DNA from: Natronomonas gomsonensis | GTDB taxonomy: Archaea; Halobacteriota; Halobacteria; Halobacteriales; Haloarculaceae | Assembly (NCBI RefSeq): GCF_024300825.1 | Contig: NZ_CP101323.1 | Location: 1,736,001-1,800,000, forward strand | Direction: 5' to 3' | DNA length: 64,000 bases | In this document: one piece after another, positions 16,423 to 25,404 of the stretch | Position numbering within the stretch: position 1 is the stretch's first letter | Layout: each line of letters begins with the position of its first letter | The notes under the pieces: model-generated | Database searches by the model: none | What the model saw: the letters and a program-made list of their open reading frames with translations, nothing else | Told to the model about the DNA's origin: nothing | Made by a program: the position numbers and the translations under genes

Positions 16423-17388
16423 ATGACACGGCCCACGCGTCAACGGGAACGCGGCAGCGAGCGTGAGGGGGAGACGACTGACACCGAAACGGGGACGGTG
16501 TGCCCGGAGTGTTCCTCGGACAACATCGTCAAAGACGCCGACAGGGGTGAGATGGTCTGTGACGACTGTGGGCTCGTCGTCGAGGAAGACCACATCGACC
16601 CCGGCCCGGAGTGGCGGGCGTTCAACCACTCCGAGCGACAAGAGAAGTCCCGGGTCGGCGCGCCGACAACTCAGACGATGCACGACAAGGGGCTGACGAC
16701 CACCATCGACTGGAAGGACAAAGACGCCTACGGGCGCTCGATTTCCTCGAAGAAGCGCTCCCAGATGCATCGCCTCCGGAAGTGGCAGGAGCGGATTCGG
16801 ACCAAAGACGCCGGCGAGCGAAACCTCCAGTTCGCGCTGTCGGAAATCGACCGCATGGCGTCGGCGTTGGGCGTCCCCCGTTCCGTCCGGGAGGTCGCTT
16901 CGGTCATCTATCGGCGCGCCCTCGACGACGACCTCATCCGCGGCCGCTCCATCGAAGGCGTCTCGACGGCCGCGCTGTACGCCGCCTGCCGCAAGGAGGG
17001 CATTCCACGGTCGCTCGAAGAAATCAGCGAGGTTTCCCGCGTCGAGCGCAAGGAAATCGGCCGCACCTACCGCTATATTTCCCAGGAACTCGGCCTCGAG
17101 ATGGAACCCGTCGACCCCAAGAAGTACGTTCCCCGCTTCTGCTCGGAGTTGGAGTTGAGCGAGGAGGTCCAGAACAAGGCCCACGACATCATCGAGACGA
17201 CCGCCGAAAAGGGCCTGCTGTCGGGAAAATCCCCGACGGGGTATGCGGCCGCGGCCATCTACGCCGCCTCGCTGCTGTGCAACGAAAAGAAGACTCAACG
17301 CGAAGTCGCCGACGTGGCACAGGTGACGGAAGTCACCATCCGGAACCGGTATCAGGAGCAGATAGAGGCGATGGGGATTCACAGCTGA
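16423..17388 (+). CDS. tfb: Transcription initiation factor TFB
   Basis: 321 residues. TFB bridges TBP-bound DNA and RNA polymerase. The N-terminal zinc ribbon is CPEC (27-30) and CDDC (46-49). The B-finger/linker region is [19 protein letters not shown], followed by two cyclin-fold repeats starting near [18 protein letters not shown] and [17 protein letters not shown]; the second ends in the helix-turn-helix that reads the BRE. ATG 16423 is chosen; an upstream in-frame ATG (16393) falls within the TTTAAG/TATAAAA promoter region. Haloarchaea usually have several TFBs, so this is one paralogue. Confidence 0.95.
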   Translation: MTRPTRQRERGSEREGETTDTETGTVCPECSSDNIVKDADRGEMVCDDCGLVVEEDHIDPGPEWRAFNHSERQEKSRVGAPTTQTMHDKGLTTTIDWKDKDAYGRSISSKKRSQMHRLRKWQERIRTKDAGERNLQFALSEIDRMASALGVPRSVREVASVIYRRALDDDLIRGRSIEGVSTAALYAACRKEGIPRSLEEISEVSRVERKEIGRTYRYISQELGLEMEPVDPKKYVPRFCSELELSEEVQNKAHDIIETTAEKGLLSGKSPTGYAAAAIYAASLLCNEKKTQREVADVAQVTEVTIRNRYQEQIEAMGIHS

Positions 17389-17430
17389 GAGCGTCCGCCG
17401 TTTTCACACACTGAAGCCGCGTGAGGGTGT

Positions 17431-17436
17431 CTTATC
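17431..17436 (+). promoter_or_regulatory. CTTATC promoter box of the pilin-like gene
   Basis: CTTATC sits 22-27 nt before the GTG at 17458, the spacing of a TATA element for a leaderless transcript. This supports the GTG start. Confidence 0.5.
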
Positions 17437-17457
17437 CGTCGCGGCCCAACGGCCGGC

Positions 17458-19089
17458 GTGGTCGACTCCGCCCTCCAGAGTGACGACCGTGGGCTCTCAC
17501 CGGTCGTCGGCGTCGCGTTGCTGATAGCCATCGTCGTGGCCGTCGCCGCCGTCTCTGCCGGCCTCATCCTCGGATTGGCCGAACCGAACGACCCTGCCCC
17601 GACGGCGACGTTCGATATCGAGAGCGCCGACGCCGCCGGCGAGGTGGTGATTCGACACGCCGGCGGCGACACCATCGACGGCGACCGTCTCCGCATCGCC
17701 GGCGTCGCCGACTCCGACACCGACGCATTCGCTGGCGACCGCGTCGCCACGGGGACGACGGCGACGGTGGCGCCGACCGACGACGACATCGAACTCGTCT
17801 GGGCCAGCGAAGAACGCGACAACTCCGCCGTCGTCGCGCGTCTGGACACGGCCGTCTCGGTGCCGTTCACCGCCCGCGGCGCCTATCGGTTGCTCTCTGA
17901 ACGCTCCGAACAGGCCGCCCCCACCGGCGGGTCCCGCGGTTTACTGTTCCGCATCGAAAACCCCGCGGGCGAACGGTCGGCCATCACCGGCGTCACCCTC
18001 GAGGTGCCCGAAAACGACACCGTCAGCCACGCCCACAACACCGACGACACTCGCCCAGACCAGTGTGACGGTGCCGACGACCCCACCCGGTTTTGCTCGC
18101 TGGTGCAGGTGACGAACCCAACGGGGGCGACACACGGCTACGTCGCGGGGGCGAGTGCCGGGTCGCTTCCCTACACCGTCGGGTCCGTGCCGGGCGATTC
18201 GACCGACGACGCCGGATGGGTCGAGCCGACGCTCGGACCCGGCGAGACGGCCTCGCTGTCGGTGTATCGATTCCAAACTGGCTCGGATGCCAGCGCCGAC
18301 GACGCCGCGAACATGACCGGGGAAACCGTCGAGATAACCGTCGCCTTCGACACCGGCCAGACGGTCGTCATCCGGCGGTTGCTCTCCGGCGGGCAACCGG
18401 AACCGGACCCCGAGATACTGGAACCCGGCGACCGGGACTTCGGGAGTGATGACTCGGTTGCAGGCGACGTATCCGCCATTGCCGGCGACGTCGACGCCTC
18501 GGGTGACGCCGACATCGCTGGCGACTTGCGGGCCGGTGGCGACGTGTCGCTCAGCGACTCCGCGACCGTCGGCGGCGGTCTCATCGGGTCGGACGTGAGC
18601 CTCGGCACCGATGCCTCCGTCGGCGGTGGCGTCGCCGGGGGCGACGTGGATCTCTCCGGAAACGCGGCGGTGGGCGGCGCAGTCGTCGGGTCGGGCGACG
18701 TAGACGCCGACGGGGACGCGACGGTCGGTGGTCGAATCGAAGGCGAAGACGTTTCGGTCGGCGGCACCGCCAGCGTCGGCGGCATCGACGCCACCGGCGA
18801 CGTGGACGTGGCGAGCGACGCAACGGTCGACGGTTCCATCGCCGCCGGCGGCGATGTCGACATCGACAGCAGTTCGCTATCGAGCGTTGACGGCATCGAC
18901 GCCGCTGGCGACGTGAGTCTGGACACGCCCGGCCTGCGCGTCACCGGTGACGTGCGTTCGGCCAGCGGCACCGTCGACTTCGACGCCGACGACATCGTCG
19001 TGACTGGTGACGTGACGGCCAGTGACATCGACTGCGACGCGGGCAACGTCACTGTCGCCGGCCAGCCCTGTTCGGCCTACGCCGACTGA
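17458..19089 (+). CDS. Pilin-type N-terminus fused to a long beta-solenoid-like repeat tail
   Basis: 543 residues from a GTG. The N-terminus (SDDRGLSPVVGVALLIAIVV) is the archaeal pilin signal: basic/acidic leader, GLSPVVG, then a hydrophobic helix. A middle domain (about 55-325) is beta-rich with a Cys pair near DQCDG and RFCSL. From about residue 330 to 540 there are short repeats of the type GDVSLSDSATVGGGLIGSDV, alternating GD(V/A) with SVGG or TVGG. They resemble the right-handed beta-helix of bactofilins and adhesins. I infer a cell-surface filament or stalk protein. Confidence 0.75.
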   Translation: MVDSALQSDDRGLSPVVGVALLIAIVVAVAAVSAGLILGLAEPNDPAPTATFDIESADAAGEVVIRHAGGDTIDGDRLRIAGVADSDTDAFAGDRVATGTTATVAPTDDDIELVWASEERDNSAVVARLDTAVSVPFTARGAYRLLSERSEQAAPTGGSRGLLFRIENPAGERSAITGVTLEVPENDTVSHAHNTDDTRPDQCDGADDPTRFCSLVQVTNPTGATHGYVAGASAGSLPYTVGSVPGDSTDDAGWVEPTLGPGETASLSVYRFQTGSDASADDAANMTGETVEITVAFDTGQTVVIRRLLSGGQPEPDPEILEPGDRDFGSDDSVAGDVSAIAGDVDASGDADIAGDLRAGGDVSLSDSATVGGGLIGSDVSLGTDASVGGGVAGGDVDLSGNAAVGGAVVGSGDVDADGDATVGGRIEGEDVSVGGTASVGGIDATGDVDVASDATVDGSIAAGGDVDIDSSSLSSVDGIDAAGDVSLDTPGLRVTGDVRSASGTVDFDADDIVVTGDVTASDIDCDAGNVTVAGQPCSAYAD

Positions 19090-19146
19090 CGGGTCGCCGG
19101 CCGCCGCGCCCGAACGGTCTTTACCCTCGCCGACCCAACGCCGAGT

Positions 19147-20424
19147 ATGCGCCTCGACGAGTACGTGGACGGACTCGACCGCGAGGAGTCCGTCGAGTTG
19201 CGGAAACTCGCCGAGGAGAAGTCCTACGCCATCACCGACCACCTCGACGACGCCCGGACGCGCTTCGACGAGACGCTGTCGGGCGATACGATGGTCGGGT
19301 CGACCGCGCCCTCCGTCTTCGTCGGCCGGTCGTCGTACCCCCGCGTTTCGGCCGGACTTCTCGCGCCCGTCGGAGACGAGTCCGACGCCGAATCCTACGT
19401 CACCACCGGCGAGTGGTACCGACAGGGGTACTCAATCGAGGACGTCTTCCAGAAGCGGACGGGCCTGCTCAACTCCACGCGGCGCTCGAACGTCGACGTG
19501 ACCGACGTGTGGGACGGCTTCGTCGGCACCCAACGCGAGGTCGCCATCGCCGACCGCCCGGTCGACGTGGAGTTGGGACTCGACGAGTCGCCGGGATTCG
19601 ACCTCGACGGCTCGCTGGAGGACATCGCCGCGCCACGCGGCCCGCGAGCGTCGGCGGATTCGGCGACGCTGACGGAGAACCCCCACGTCCCCCGTGCCGT
19701 CGAGAAGACGCTCTCGGACGACGACTGGCGGGCGGAGGGCGCGATGACCTACCTCTACCGGCGCGGCTTCGACGTCTACGACATCAACAACGTGCTATCG
19801 GTCGGCGCGCTCGGCCAAGGCGAAAACAGGCGCCTCGTCCCGACGCGGTGGTCGATTACGGCCGTCGACGATACCGTCGGGAAGTACCTCCGCGGCACCA
19901 TCCGCAACGCCTCCAGCATCGACGAAACGCTCGTCTGGCACAATAGCTACGTCGGCAACGACTACTGGATTATCGCCACCCCCGGCGAGTGGGAGTTCGA
20001 GTTGCTCGAACTGAAGGCACCGGGCTCCATCTGGAACCCCGACCCCGAGGGCCAACTGTACATGGCCGCCGACCGCGAGGGCTACGAGGGCCGTACCGAC
20101 TACGTCGACGAAACGTCGGGAGCGTACTACGCGTCCCGACTGGGTGTCCTCGAGGAGTTGGCCGAACGCGACCGACAGGCGAAGGTGTTCGTCGTCCGCC
20201 ACGCCACAAACGAGTACTGGGCACCGGTCGGCGTCTGGCAGATTCGCGAATCGGTTCGCAACGCATTCGATTCCGAACCGGCCGTCGCCGAGACGTTCCA
20301 CAGCGCGGTCCGCCACCTCGTTCCCCAACTCCCCGTCTCGCTTACGGACCTCCGCCGGAAGTCGACGATGGCCGCCGGCATCCAGGCGGACCTCTCGGCG
20401 TTCGGCGGCGGAGCGACGGACTGA
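19147..20424 (+). CDS. nreA: DNA repair protein NreA
   Basis: 425 residues, matching the archaeal NreA family (for example VGSTAPSVFVGRSSYPRVSA, RRSNVDVTD and YLYRRGFDVYDINNVL). The extreme C-terminus QADLSAFG (Gln413, Leu416, Phe419) fits a PCNA-interacting PIP box, known to be characteristic of NreA proteins. Genetic work in Haloferax links NreA to survival of DNA damage; its biochemical activity is unclear. It is cytosolic. The small membrane-protein gene follows 26 bp downstream on the same strand. Confidence 0.9.
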   Translation: MRLDEYVDGLDREESVELRKLAEEKSYAITDHLDDARTRFDETLSGDTMVGSTAPSVFVGRSSYPRVSAGLLAPVGDESDAESYVTTGEWYRQGYSIEDVFQKRTGLLNSTRRSNVDVTDVWDGFVGTQREVAIADRPVDVELGLDESPGFDLDGSLEDIAAPRGPRASADSATLTENPHVPRAVEKTLSDDDWRAEGAMTYLYRRGFDVYDINNVLSVGALGQGENRRLVPTRWSITAVDDTVGKYLRGTIRNASSIDETLVWHNSYVGNDYWIIATPGEWEFELLELKAPGSIWNPDPEGQLYMAADREGYEGRTDYVDETSGAYYASRLGVLEELAERDRQAKVFVVRHATNEYWAPVGVWQIRESVRNAFDSEPAVAETFHSAVRHLVPQLPVSLTDLRRKSTMAAGIQADLSAFGGGATD

Positions 20425-20450
20425 ATACCCGCCGTACCCGTCACCCGACC

Positions 20451-20582
20451 ATGAGCGACCTCCTGGCCGGCCCGGTGCTGTTCGTCGTCCTGCTGTCGGT
20501 GGTCTTTCTCGCCTTCCCGTGTGCGTACCTCTACATGGCGCTGAAAGAGCGGGGCGTCTTGCAGCGCATACTCGGTGATTGA
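20451..20582 (+). CDS. 43-residue single-span membrane protein
   Basis: ATG 20451 opens MSDLLAGPVLFVVLLSVVFL, continuing through a Cys-containing helix end and a charged C-tail (KERGVLQRILGD), then TGA. It has one transmembrane helix. It lies between nreA and the flavoprotein gene, all on the plus strand. Function unknown; the balanced hydrophobic core and charged tail support a real gene. Confidence 0.6.
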   Translation: MSDLLAGPVLFVVLLSVVFLAFPCAYLYMALKERGVLQRILGD

Positions 20583-20646
20583 CGGGACTCCCAACCGTTC
20601 GTACCGCTACGCAAAGCGTCTTTTCGCGCGGCCACGAACGCCGTCT

Positions 20647-21723
20647 ATGAACCTGTTTACTCCCTTCGAGAGCCGCGACGTGACGGCTCGCAATCGGGTG
20701 ATGGTGTCGCCGATGTGTCAGTACTCCTGTGAGGAGGAGGATGGACTGGCGACCGACTGGCATCTCGTCCACCTCGGCAGTCGCGCCTCCGGCGGCGCAG
20801 GCATCGTGATGAGCGAGGCGACGGCCGTCACGCCACGGGGCCGCATCTCGCCGAAGGACCTCGGTATCTGGTCGGACAACCACGCCGAGGCGCTGAAACC
20901 GGTGACGGAGTTCATCGAATCACAGGGCGCGGTGTCGGCCATCCAGTTGGCCCACGCCGGCCGGAAGGCCTCGACGAACCGCCCGAGCGACGGCCACGGC
21001 CCCGTCCACGGCGACCGCGGGTGGACGCCGGTCGGTCCGACTGCCGACCCCTGGCCCTACGCCGACGACGAACCGCTTGCGACCGAACGCCTCGACACCG
21101 ACGGCATCGCTCGCATCGTCGACGCCTTCGCCGACGCCGCCGCCCGCTCTGTCGAAGCCGGCTTCGACATCGTCGAAGTCCACGCCGCCCACGGTTACCT
21201 GCTCCACGAGTTCCTCTCGCCGGTGACGAACACCCGCGATGACGCCTACGGCGGGGACTTCGAGGACCGAACCCGACTGCTCAGAGAAGTCGTCACCGCC
21301 GTCCGCAACACCGTCCCCGAGGGGATGCCCGTCTTCGTCCGCATCTCGGCGACCGACTGGCTGCCGGACCGTGATTCGTGGAGCGTCGGCGATTCCGCAC
21401 GACTGGCGCGGGACCTCGAACGTCTCGGCGTCGACCTCATCGACGTGAGCGCGGGCGGCATCCACCCCGACCAGCAGGTCCCCGATACCGGCGCGCATTA
21501 TCAGGTACCCTACGCCGAACGTGTCGCCGAGGGCGGCGTCCCGGTCGGTGCCGTCGGGAAAATCACTACGCCGGAGGGCGCCGACGCCCTCATCCGCAAC
21601 GGCCGTGCCGACCTCGCCGTCGTCGGGCGTGAACATCTCAAAGACCCCTACTTCGCGGTCCACGCCGCCGAGAAACTGGGCTACGACGCGCCGGTTCCGC
21701 GGCAGTACACGCGGGGATTCTAG
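20647..21723 (+). CDS. Old yellow enzyme-family NADH:flavin oxidoreductase
   Basis: 358 residues, a TIM-barrel FMN enzyme of the YqjM branch. Visible: [19 protein letters not shown] (substrate/FMN pocket with the Cys), [10 protein letters not shown], the [19 protein letters not shown] motif with the catalytic-site HAAHGY, and C-terminal [26 protein letters not shown] for FMN phosphate binding. It reduces activated C=C bonds using NAD(P)H; the physiological substrate is unknown. ATG 20647 is chosen because it begins [12 protein letters not shown], the family's normal N-terminus. It ends tail-to-tail with pth2, overlapping by 3-4 bp. Confidence 0.92.
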   Translation: MNLFTPFESRDVTARNRVMVSPMCQYSCEEEDGLATDWHLVHLGSRASGGAGIVMSEATAVTPRGRISPKDLGIWSDNHAEALKPVTEFIESQGAVSAIQLAHAGRKASTNRPSDGHGPVHGDRGWTPVGPTADPWPYADDEPLATERLDTDGIARIVDAFADAAARSVEAGFDIVEVHAAHGYLLHEFLSPVTNTRDDAYGGDFEDRTRLLREVVTAVRNTVPEGMPVFVRISATDWLPDRDSWSVGDSARLARDLERLGVDLIDVSAGGIHPDQQVPDTGAHYQVPYAERVAEGGVPVGAVGKITTPEGADALIRNGRADLAVVGREHLKDPYFAVHAAEKLGYDAPVPRQYTRGF

Positions 21724-22058
21724 TACAGCGAGAGGTCGCCGGTCACTTTGTCGACGATGTTCTCCGAACCGGGACCGACCGCGAGCGCCGTCAGCGTCCC
21801 CGGTTCCAGTTGGGTGTGTCCGGCGTCACGAATCAGCGCGTAGGGCAAGCCCTCCCGGCGGGCGGCCTCGGCGAGTTCCTGCAGTTGCGATTCGCCAGAC
21901 CCCTTCAGGACGACTTTCTTCTGGCCGCCGGATTTCCACTCCCGTCGGGCGTCCGGTCCCGCGGACTCGTAGGCTTTCAGCGAGGCGTGGGCGACCTGTG
22001 CGGCGAGTTTCCCCTTGCCCATCCCGAGGTCGGTGCGGGCGACGATGGCCTGTTTCAT
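21720..22058 (-). CDS. pth2: Peptidyl-tRNA hydrolase Pth2
   Basis: 112 residues, the compact archaeal/eukaryotic type. It recycles peptidyl-tRNAs by cleaving the ester bond. Family marks are [21 protein letters not shown] at the start with the conserved [22 protein letters not shown], and the C-terminal [20 protein letters not shown]. Cytosolic. Its stop shares bases with the convergent flavoprotein stop. The start lies 92 bp from the divergent Yip1-like gene. Confidence 0.95.
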   Translation of the reverse strand: MKQAIVARTDLGMGKGKLAAQVAHASLKAYESAGPDARREWKSGGQKKVVLKGSGESQLQELAEAARREGLPYALIRDAGHTQLEPGTLTALAVGPGSENIVDKVTGDLSLY

Positions 22059-22150
22059 ACTGTCGCTCGGGCGGAGAGGGACAAAAACCGGGTGGTTGGC
22101 GAGCGTGGCGGTGGCTGATTTTATGTTCGTTCGTCGGAAACCCGACTCCG

Positions 22151-22768
22151 ATGGCTCTCTATGCCCTCCGGGACTTGCTCGTGTCCCCCAGAGAGTTCTT
22201 CGAATCGCGCCGCCCGGAATCGCTCACGTTTCCCGCCCTCGGCGCCATCGTGTTGGTGGCAGTCATCACCGCTGGTGGCCTGTGGGCGGTGATGCAACTC
22301 GCGGTCGTCGACCTCCCGCCCGAGGGACGGCGCGCGTTCCGGCGGGTGTTCGGGACGGTTCTCGTCGTCCTTCCATTCGTCATGCTCGTCAGTTGGGCCA
22401 TCCTCGCGGGCGTCGTCTACCTCCTCGTCCGTGGGGACGCCACCGAGGCGACCTACAGCGGAACCTTCGGGGTGGTCGGCCTCGCGGCGCTTCTCGAGAT
22501 TCCCGCGACTATCATCGGCTTCGTGCGGGCCTACATGTTGTTCGCGTCGGTGTCGTTTTCGGACCCCGAGACTGCCCAGCGGCAACTGGAGGCGGCGGCA
22601 AGCGGCGAGGACCCGCTCGTGTTGCTCGTCTGGATTGGCGTAACGCTATGGAAGGGCTACGTCTGGCGTGAGGGACTGCTCGGCGCCTACGACCTGCCGA
22701 GCGACCGCGCGACGCTCGCGGCAGGCGTAGCCGTCGGCTTCTCGCTTCTCATGGTCTTGTTCGGCTAG
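22151..22768 (+). CDS. Yip1-domain-like membrane protein
   Basis: 205 residues with about five hydrophobic helices. The N-terminus [20 protein letters not shown] resembles the amphipathic lead-in of archaeal/bacterial YIP1 proteins (typically L..P..FF). Helices follow at [73 protein letters not shown] and the C-end. Function is unknown; the family is associated with membrane organisation or transport. Confidence 0.75.
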   Translation: MALYALRDLLVSPREFFESRRPESLTFPALGAIVLVAVITAGGLWAVMQLAVVDLPPEGRRAFRRVFGTVLVVLPFVMLVSWAILAGVVYLLVRGDATEATYSGTFGVVGLAALLEIPATIIGFVRAYMLFASVSFSDPETAQRQLEAAASGEDPLVLLVWIGVTLWKGYVWREGLLGAYDLPSDRATLAAGVAVGFSLLMVLFG

Positions 22769-22813
22769 CCAGCATCGTTGACCTTTAAGCCCCTGAGGCT
22801 CCCGTCTCCGGGC

Positions 22814-23407
22814 ATGATACTTTCCGACGGCGACATCCGTCGCCGCCTCACCGACGGCGAGTTGGTCGTCCAACCCCTCGACGACCCCGAACTGCAGATT
22901 CAGCCCGCCAGTATCGACCTCCGTCTCGGCCGCGAATTCCTCGAATTCCGGCGTACCAACATCCCGTGTATCCACCCGAACAGCGAACAGGAGGTCGACG
23001 AGTACGTCGACGAGACCTACGTCGAGGAGGGCGATGATTTCATCCTCCACCCCGGCGATTTCGTCCTCGGGACGACCAAGGAGCGCGTCGAGATTCCGCC
23101 GGACCTCATCGCCCACGTCGAGGGCCGGTCGTCGCTCGGCCGTCTGGCGGTCGTGGTGCACGCCACGGCCGGCCTCTGTGACCCCGGCTACGAGGGCCAA
23201 ATCACGCTGGAGTTGTCGAATCTCGGCACCGCACCCGTCGCGCTCACGCCGGAGATGCGCATCTCGCAGTTGACGTTCACCGAACTGAAGAACCCGGCCG
23301 AACGCCCCTACGGCGCCGAACGCGGGTCGAAGTATCAGGGACAGAAAGGACCGCAGGCCTCCCGAATCCAATCCGACGAGGAGTTCGGGGGCGACCAGAA
23401 GCGATGA
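22814..23407 (+). CDS. dcd: dCTP deaminase
   Basis: 197 residues. It deaminates dCTP to dUTP (some archaeal members also hydrolyse dUTP) and feeds dTMP synthesis, which links it to the DHFR gene at 4.5 kb. Family signatures are [33 protein letters not shown], the active-site [20 protein letters not shown] and [22 protein letters not shown] box about 26 nt before ATG 22814 fits a leaderless start. Its stop overlaps the thiR start as ATGA. Confidence 0.95.
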   Translation: MILSDGDIRRRLTDGELVVQPLDDPELQIQPASIDLRLGREFLEFRRTNIPCIHPNSEQEVDEYVDETYVEEGDDFILHPGDFVLGTTKERVEIPPDLIAHVEGRSSLGRLAVVVHATAGLCDPGYEGQITLELSNLGTAPVALTPEMRISQLTFTELKNPAERPYGAERGSKYQGQKGPQASRIQSDEEFGGDQKR

Positions 23408-24300
23408 AGTTCATCGAAGAGGTCGTCGTCGAGGATTTCCTCCCGACGTTCCGCTCGATGCTGGCGGGGGAACTCCGCGAGCGCGGCCTCACCCAAAGCG
23501 AAGTCGCGGAACTGCTCGGCATCAGCCAAAGCGCCGTCTCGAAGTACGCCCACGGCGACGTGGACATCAACGACAGCGTCGCCGACGACGAGCGGGTCCG
23601 AGAGACGGTCGAACGGCTGGCCGACGGCCTCGAAACCGGCGACATGAGCCGCGTGCAGGCACTCGTCGAGGCCGAAATCCTGATTCGAAAGCTCGAACGC
23701 GGCGACTTGCTGGCGAACCTCCATGAGGCGGCGTTCCCACCGCTTTCGGAACACGAGGGCCCCCTCGACATCCACGACCCCGAAGGCGACCTGCGGACGA
23801 CCGAGCGGGTACTCTCGTCGGTCCGACGGGGCGTCCGAACGCTGGAGAACACGAGCGGGTTCGCCGCGCTCATCCCGGCGGTCGGGTCGAACCTCGTCGA
23901 GGCGCTCCCGGAGGCCGACGGCATCGACGACGTGGCCGCCATCCCCGGTCGCATCCTCGACATCAAGGGACAGGCGACGGTCCCCGGCGACCCGGAATTC
24001 GGCGTCTCCGAACACGTGGCGTCGGTCCTGCTTGCGGCCAGAGCGGCCGGCAGCGACGCCCGTGCGGCGCTGAACGTCCGCTACGACGAGGACGTCGTCG
24101 CGAAACTCGACGCTGCGGGCTACGAGACGGTCGCATTCGACGCCGAAGCAGACGTCGAGTCGGCTATCGTCGAGGCGCTGGAATCCAACCCCCAACCCGA
24201 CGTGCTGTATCAGACCGGCGGCTTCGGTATCGAACCCGTCGTCTACCTCCTCGGTGCCGACGCCGGCGTCGTCGTCGGAATGGTCCGGGACCTCGCCTGA
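23404..24300 (+). CDS. thiR: ThiR-type regulator: HTH domain fused to ThiN domain
   Basis: 298 residues. Residues 1-75 form a helix-turn-helix ([29 protein letters not shown]). The C-terminal half (from about [20 protein letters not shown] through [19 protein letters not shown] to [12 protein letters not shown]) is a ThiN domain, which in ThiDN binds thiamine phosphate. HTH-ThiN fusions (ThiR) repress thiamine genes in archaea when thiamine phosphates are abundant. thi4 lies 4 kb away, with a palindrome over its promoter. Translation is coupled to dcd through ATGA. Confidence 0.88.
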   Translation: MKFIEEVVVEDFLPTFRSMLAGELRERGLTQSEVAELLGISQSAVSKYAHGDVDINDSVADDERVRETVERLADGLETGDMSRVQALVEAEILIRKLERGDLLANLHEAAFPPLSEHEGPLDIHDPEGDLRTTERVLSSVRRGVRTLENTSGFAALIPAVGSNLVEALPEADGIDDVAAIPGRILDIKGQATVPGDPEFGVSEHVASVLLAARAAGSDARAALNVRYDEDVVAKLDAAGYETVAFDAEADVESAIVEALESNPQPDVLYQTGGFGIEPVVYLLGADAGVVVGMVRDLA

Positions 24301-24959
24301 TGGGCGTCGCCGAGTTCTACGGCCGCTGGGCGGCGCTGTACGACCGGGTCGCGACCGCCCCCGGCGTCGCCCGCTGGCGGCGTGCCGCGGCCGCCCACGT
24401 CGCCGACCGCGGCGATTTCGTCGTCGAGATGGGCTGTGGAACCGGTGTGAACCTCCCGTATCTCTCGGAGCAGGTCGGCCCGGAGGGAACCGTCGTTGGC
24501 GTCGACATCACCGGACCGCTGTTGGACCGCGCTCGCGAACGCGTTGTGGAGCTAGACAACGCCTCGGTCGTCCGCGGCGACGCGACCCGCCCGCCGCTTT
24601 CAGACTCGGATGGCGTTCTCGGGACCTTCGTCTGTGGACTCTTCGAGGACCCGGCCGCCGTCATCGACGACTGGTGTGACCTCGTCGGGTCGGGCGGCCG
24701 GGTCGCGTTGATGGACGCGACGGCGACCGAGGAACCCCTCGGCCGGCCGCTGAACCCTCTTTTCAGAGCGTTCGTCGCGGCGGGCGCTCCGGGGTCGACG
24801 CCGAGAGAGGTACTCCGTGCGCCGTTCGCCCGGTTCGACGCGCCGCTATCACGCCGCGTCGAGGCCTCTCGGACGGCGCTTGCCGCACGCACCGAGGACC
24901 GCCGCTACGAGACGTTCGCGGCCGGGTTCGTCGGACTGCTGTCGGGACGAGTCCACTAG
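24300..24959 (+). CDS. Class I SAM-dependent methyltransferase
   Basis: 219 residues. The Rossmann SAM motif is VVEMGCGTGVNLPYLSE (motif I), followed by VVGVDITGPLLDRAR (motif II acidic residue) and DGVLGTFVCGLFEDP. It resembles the UbiE/Coq5-like or small-molecule branch. The substrate is unknown. The start overlaps the thiR stop by one base (TGATG), making a three-gene dcd-thiR-methyltransferase unit. Confidence 0.85.
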   Translation: MGVAEFYGRWAALYDRVATAPGVARWRRAAAAHVADRGDFVVEMGCGTGVNLPYLSEQVGPEGTVVGVDITGPLLDRARERVVELDNASVVRGDATRPPLSDSDGVLGTFVCGLFEDPAAVIDDWCDLVGSGGRVALMDATATEEPLGRPLNPLFRAFVAAGAPGSTPREVLRAPFARFDAPLSRRVEASRTALAARTEDRRYETFAAGFVGLLSGRVH

Positions 24960-25005
24960 CGCGTCGAGTCGGCATCGTTTTCCCCCAATCGGCCGACTGG
25001 TCGGT

Positions 25006-25401
25006 ATGGAGCGACGGGTCTTGGTGGGTGGGTTCACGACGGCGCTCGCGGTGGTCGGGGTGGTTCTCGGCAGTTTCCTCCTCGGGCGAGACCTCGTCGC
25101 GGCCGTGTTGTTCGCGGCGCTGCCGGGCGGTGTCGTCGCCGGACTGTGCTCCCGTGAGTCCGGCCACGTCGGGTCGGGTGCCCGGGCGGGTGCCTACGGC
25201 GGGATTGTGGCCTTTCTCGGGTTCGTCATCGTCGGGGCGGTTCAGACGGTTCTCGGCGGTGACTTCTCGATTCTGTTCCTCGGGGTGCAGACGGTATTGG
25301 TCGCCCTGCTGGTGGTGCCGATTCACGCCGCTATTGGAGCAGTCGGCGCCGTCGTCGGCGTCAGAATACGGAACGCGATGGGACTGGAGACGGCGCTGTA
25401 G
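25006..25401 (+). CDS. Small four-helix membrane protein (DUF5518-like)
   Basis: 131 residues with about four hydrophobic helices (VGGFTTALAVVGVVLGSFLL, AAVLFAALPGGVVAGLCS, GIVAFLGFVIVGAVQTVL, LVALLVVPIHAAIGAVGAVV). Its Gly-rich layout matches the haloarchaeal DUF5518-type family; function is unknown. ATG 25006 is taken over upstream in-frame codons because MERRVLVGG directly precedes the first helix. Confidence 0.72.
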   Translation: MERRVLVGGFTTALAVVGVVLGSFLLGRDLVAAVLFAALPGGVVAGLCSRESGHVGSGARAGAYGGIVAFLGFVIVGAVQTVLGGDFSILFLGVQTVLVALLVVPIHAAIGAVGAVVGVRIRNAMGLETAL

Positions 25402-25404
25402 ACG

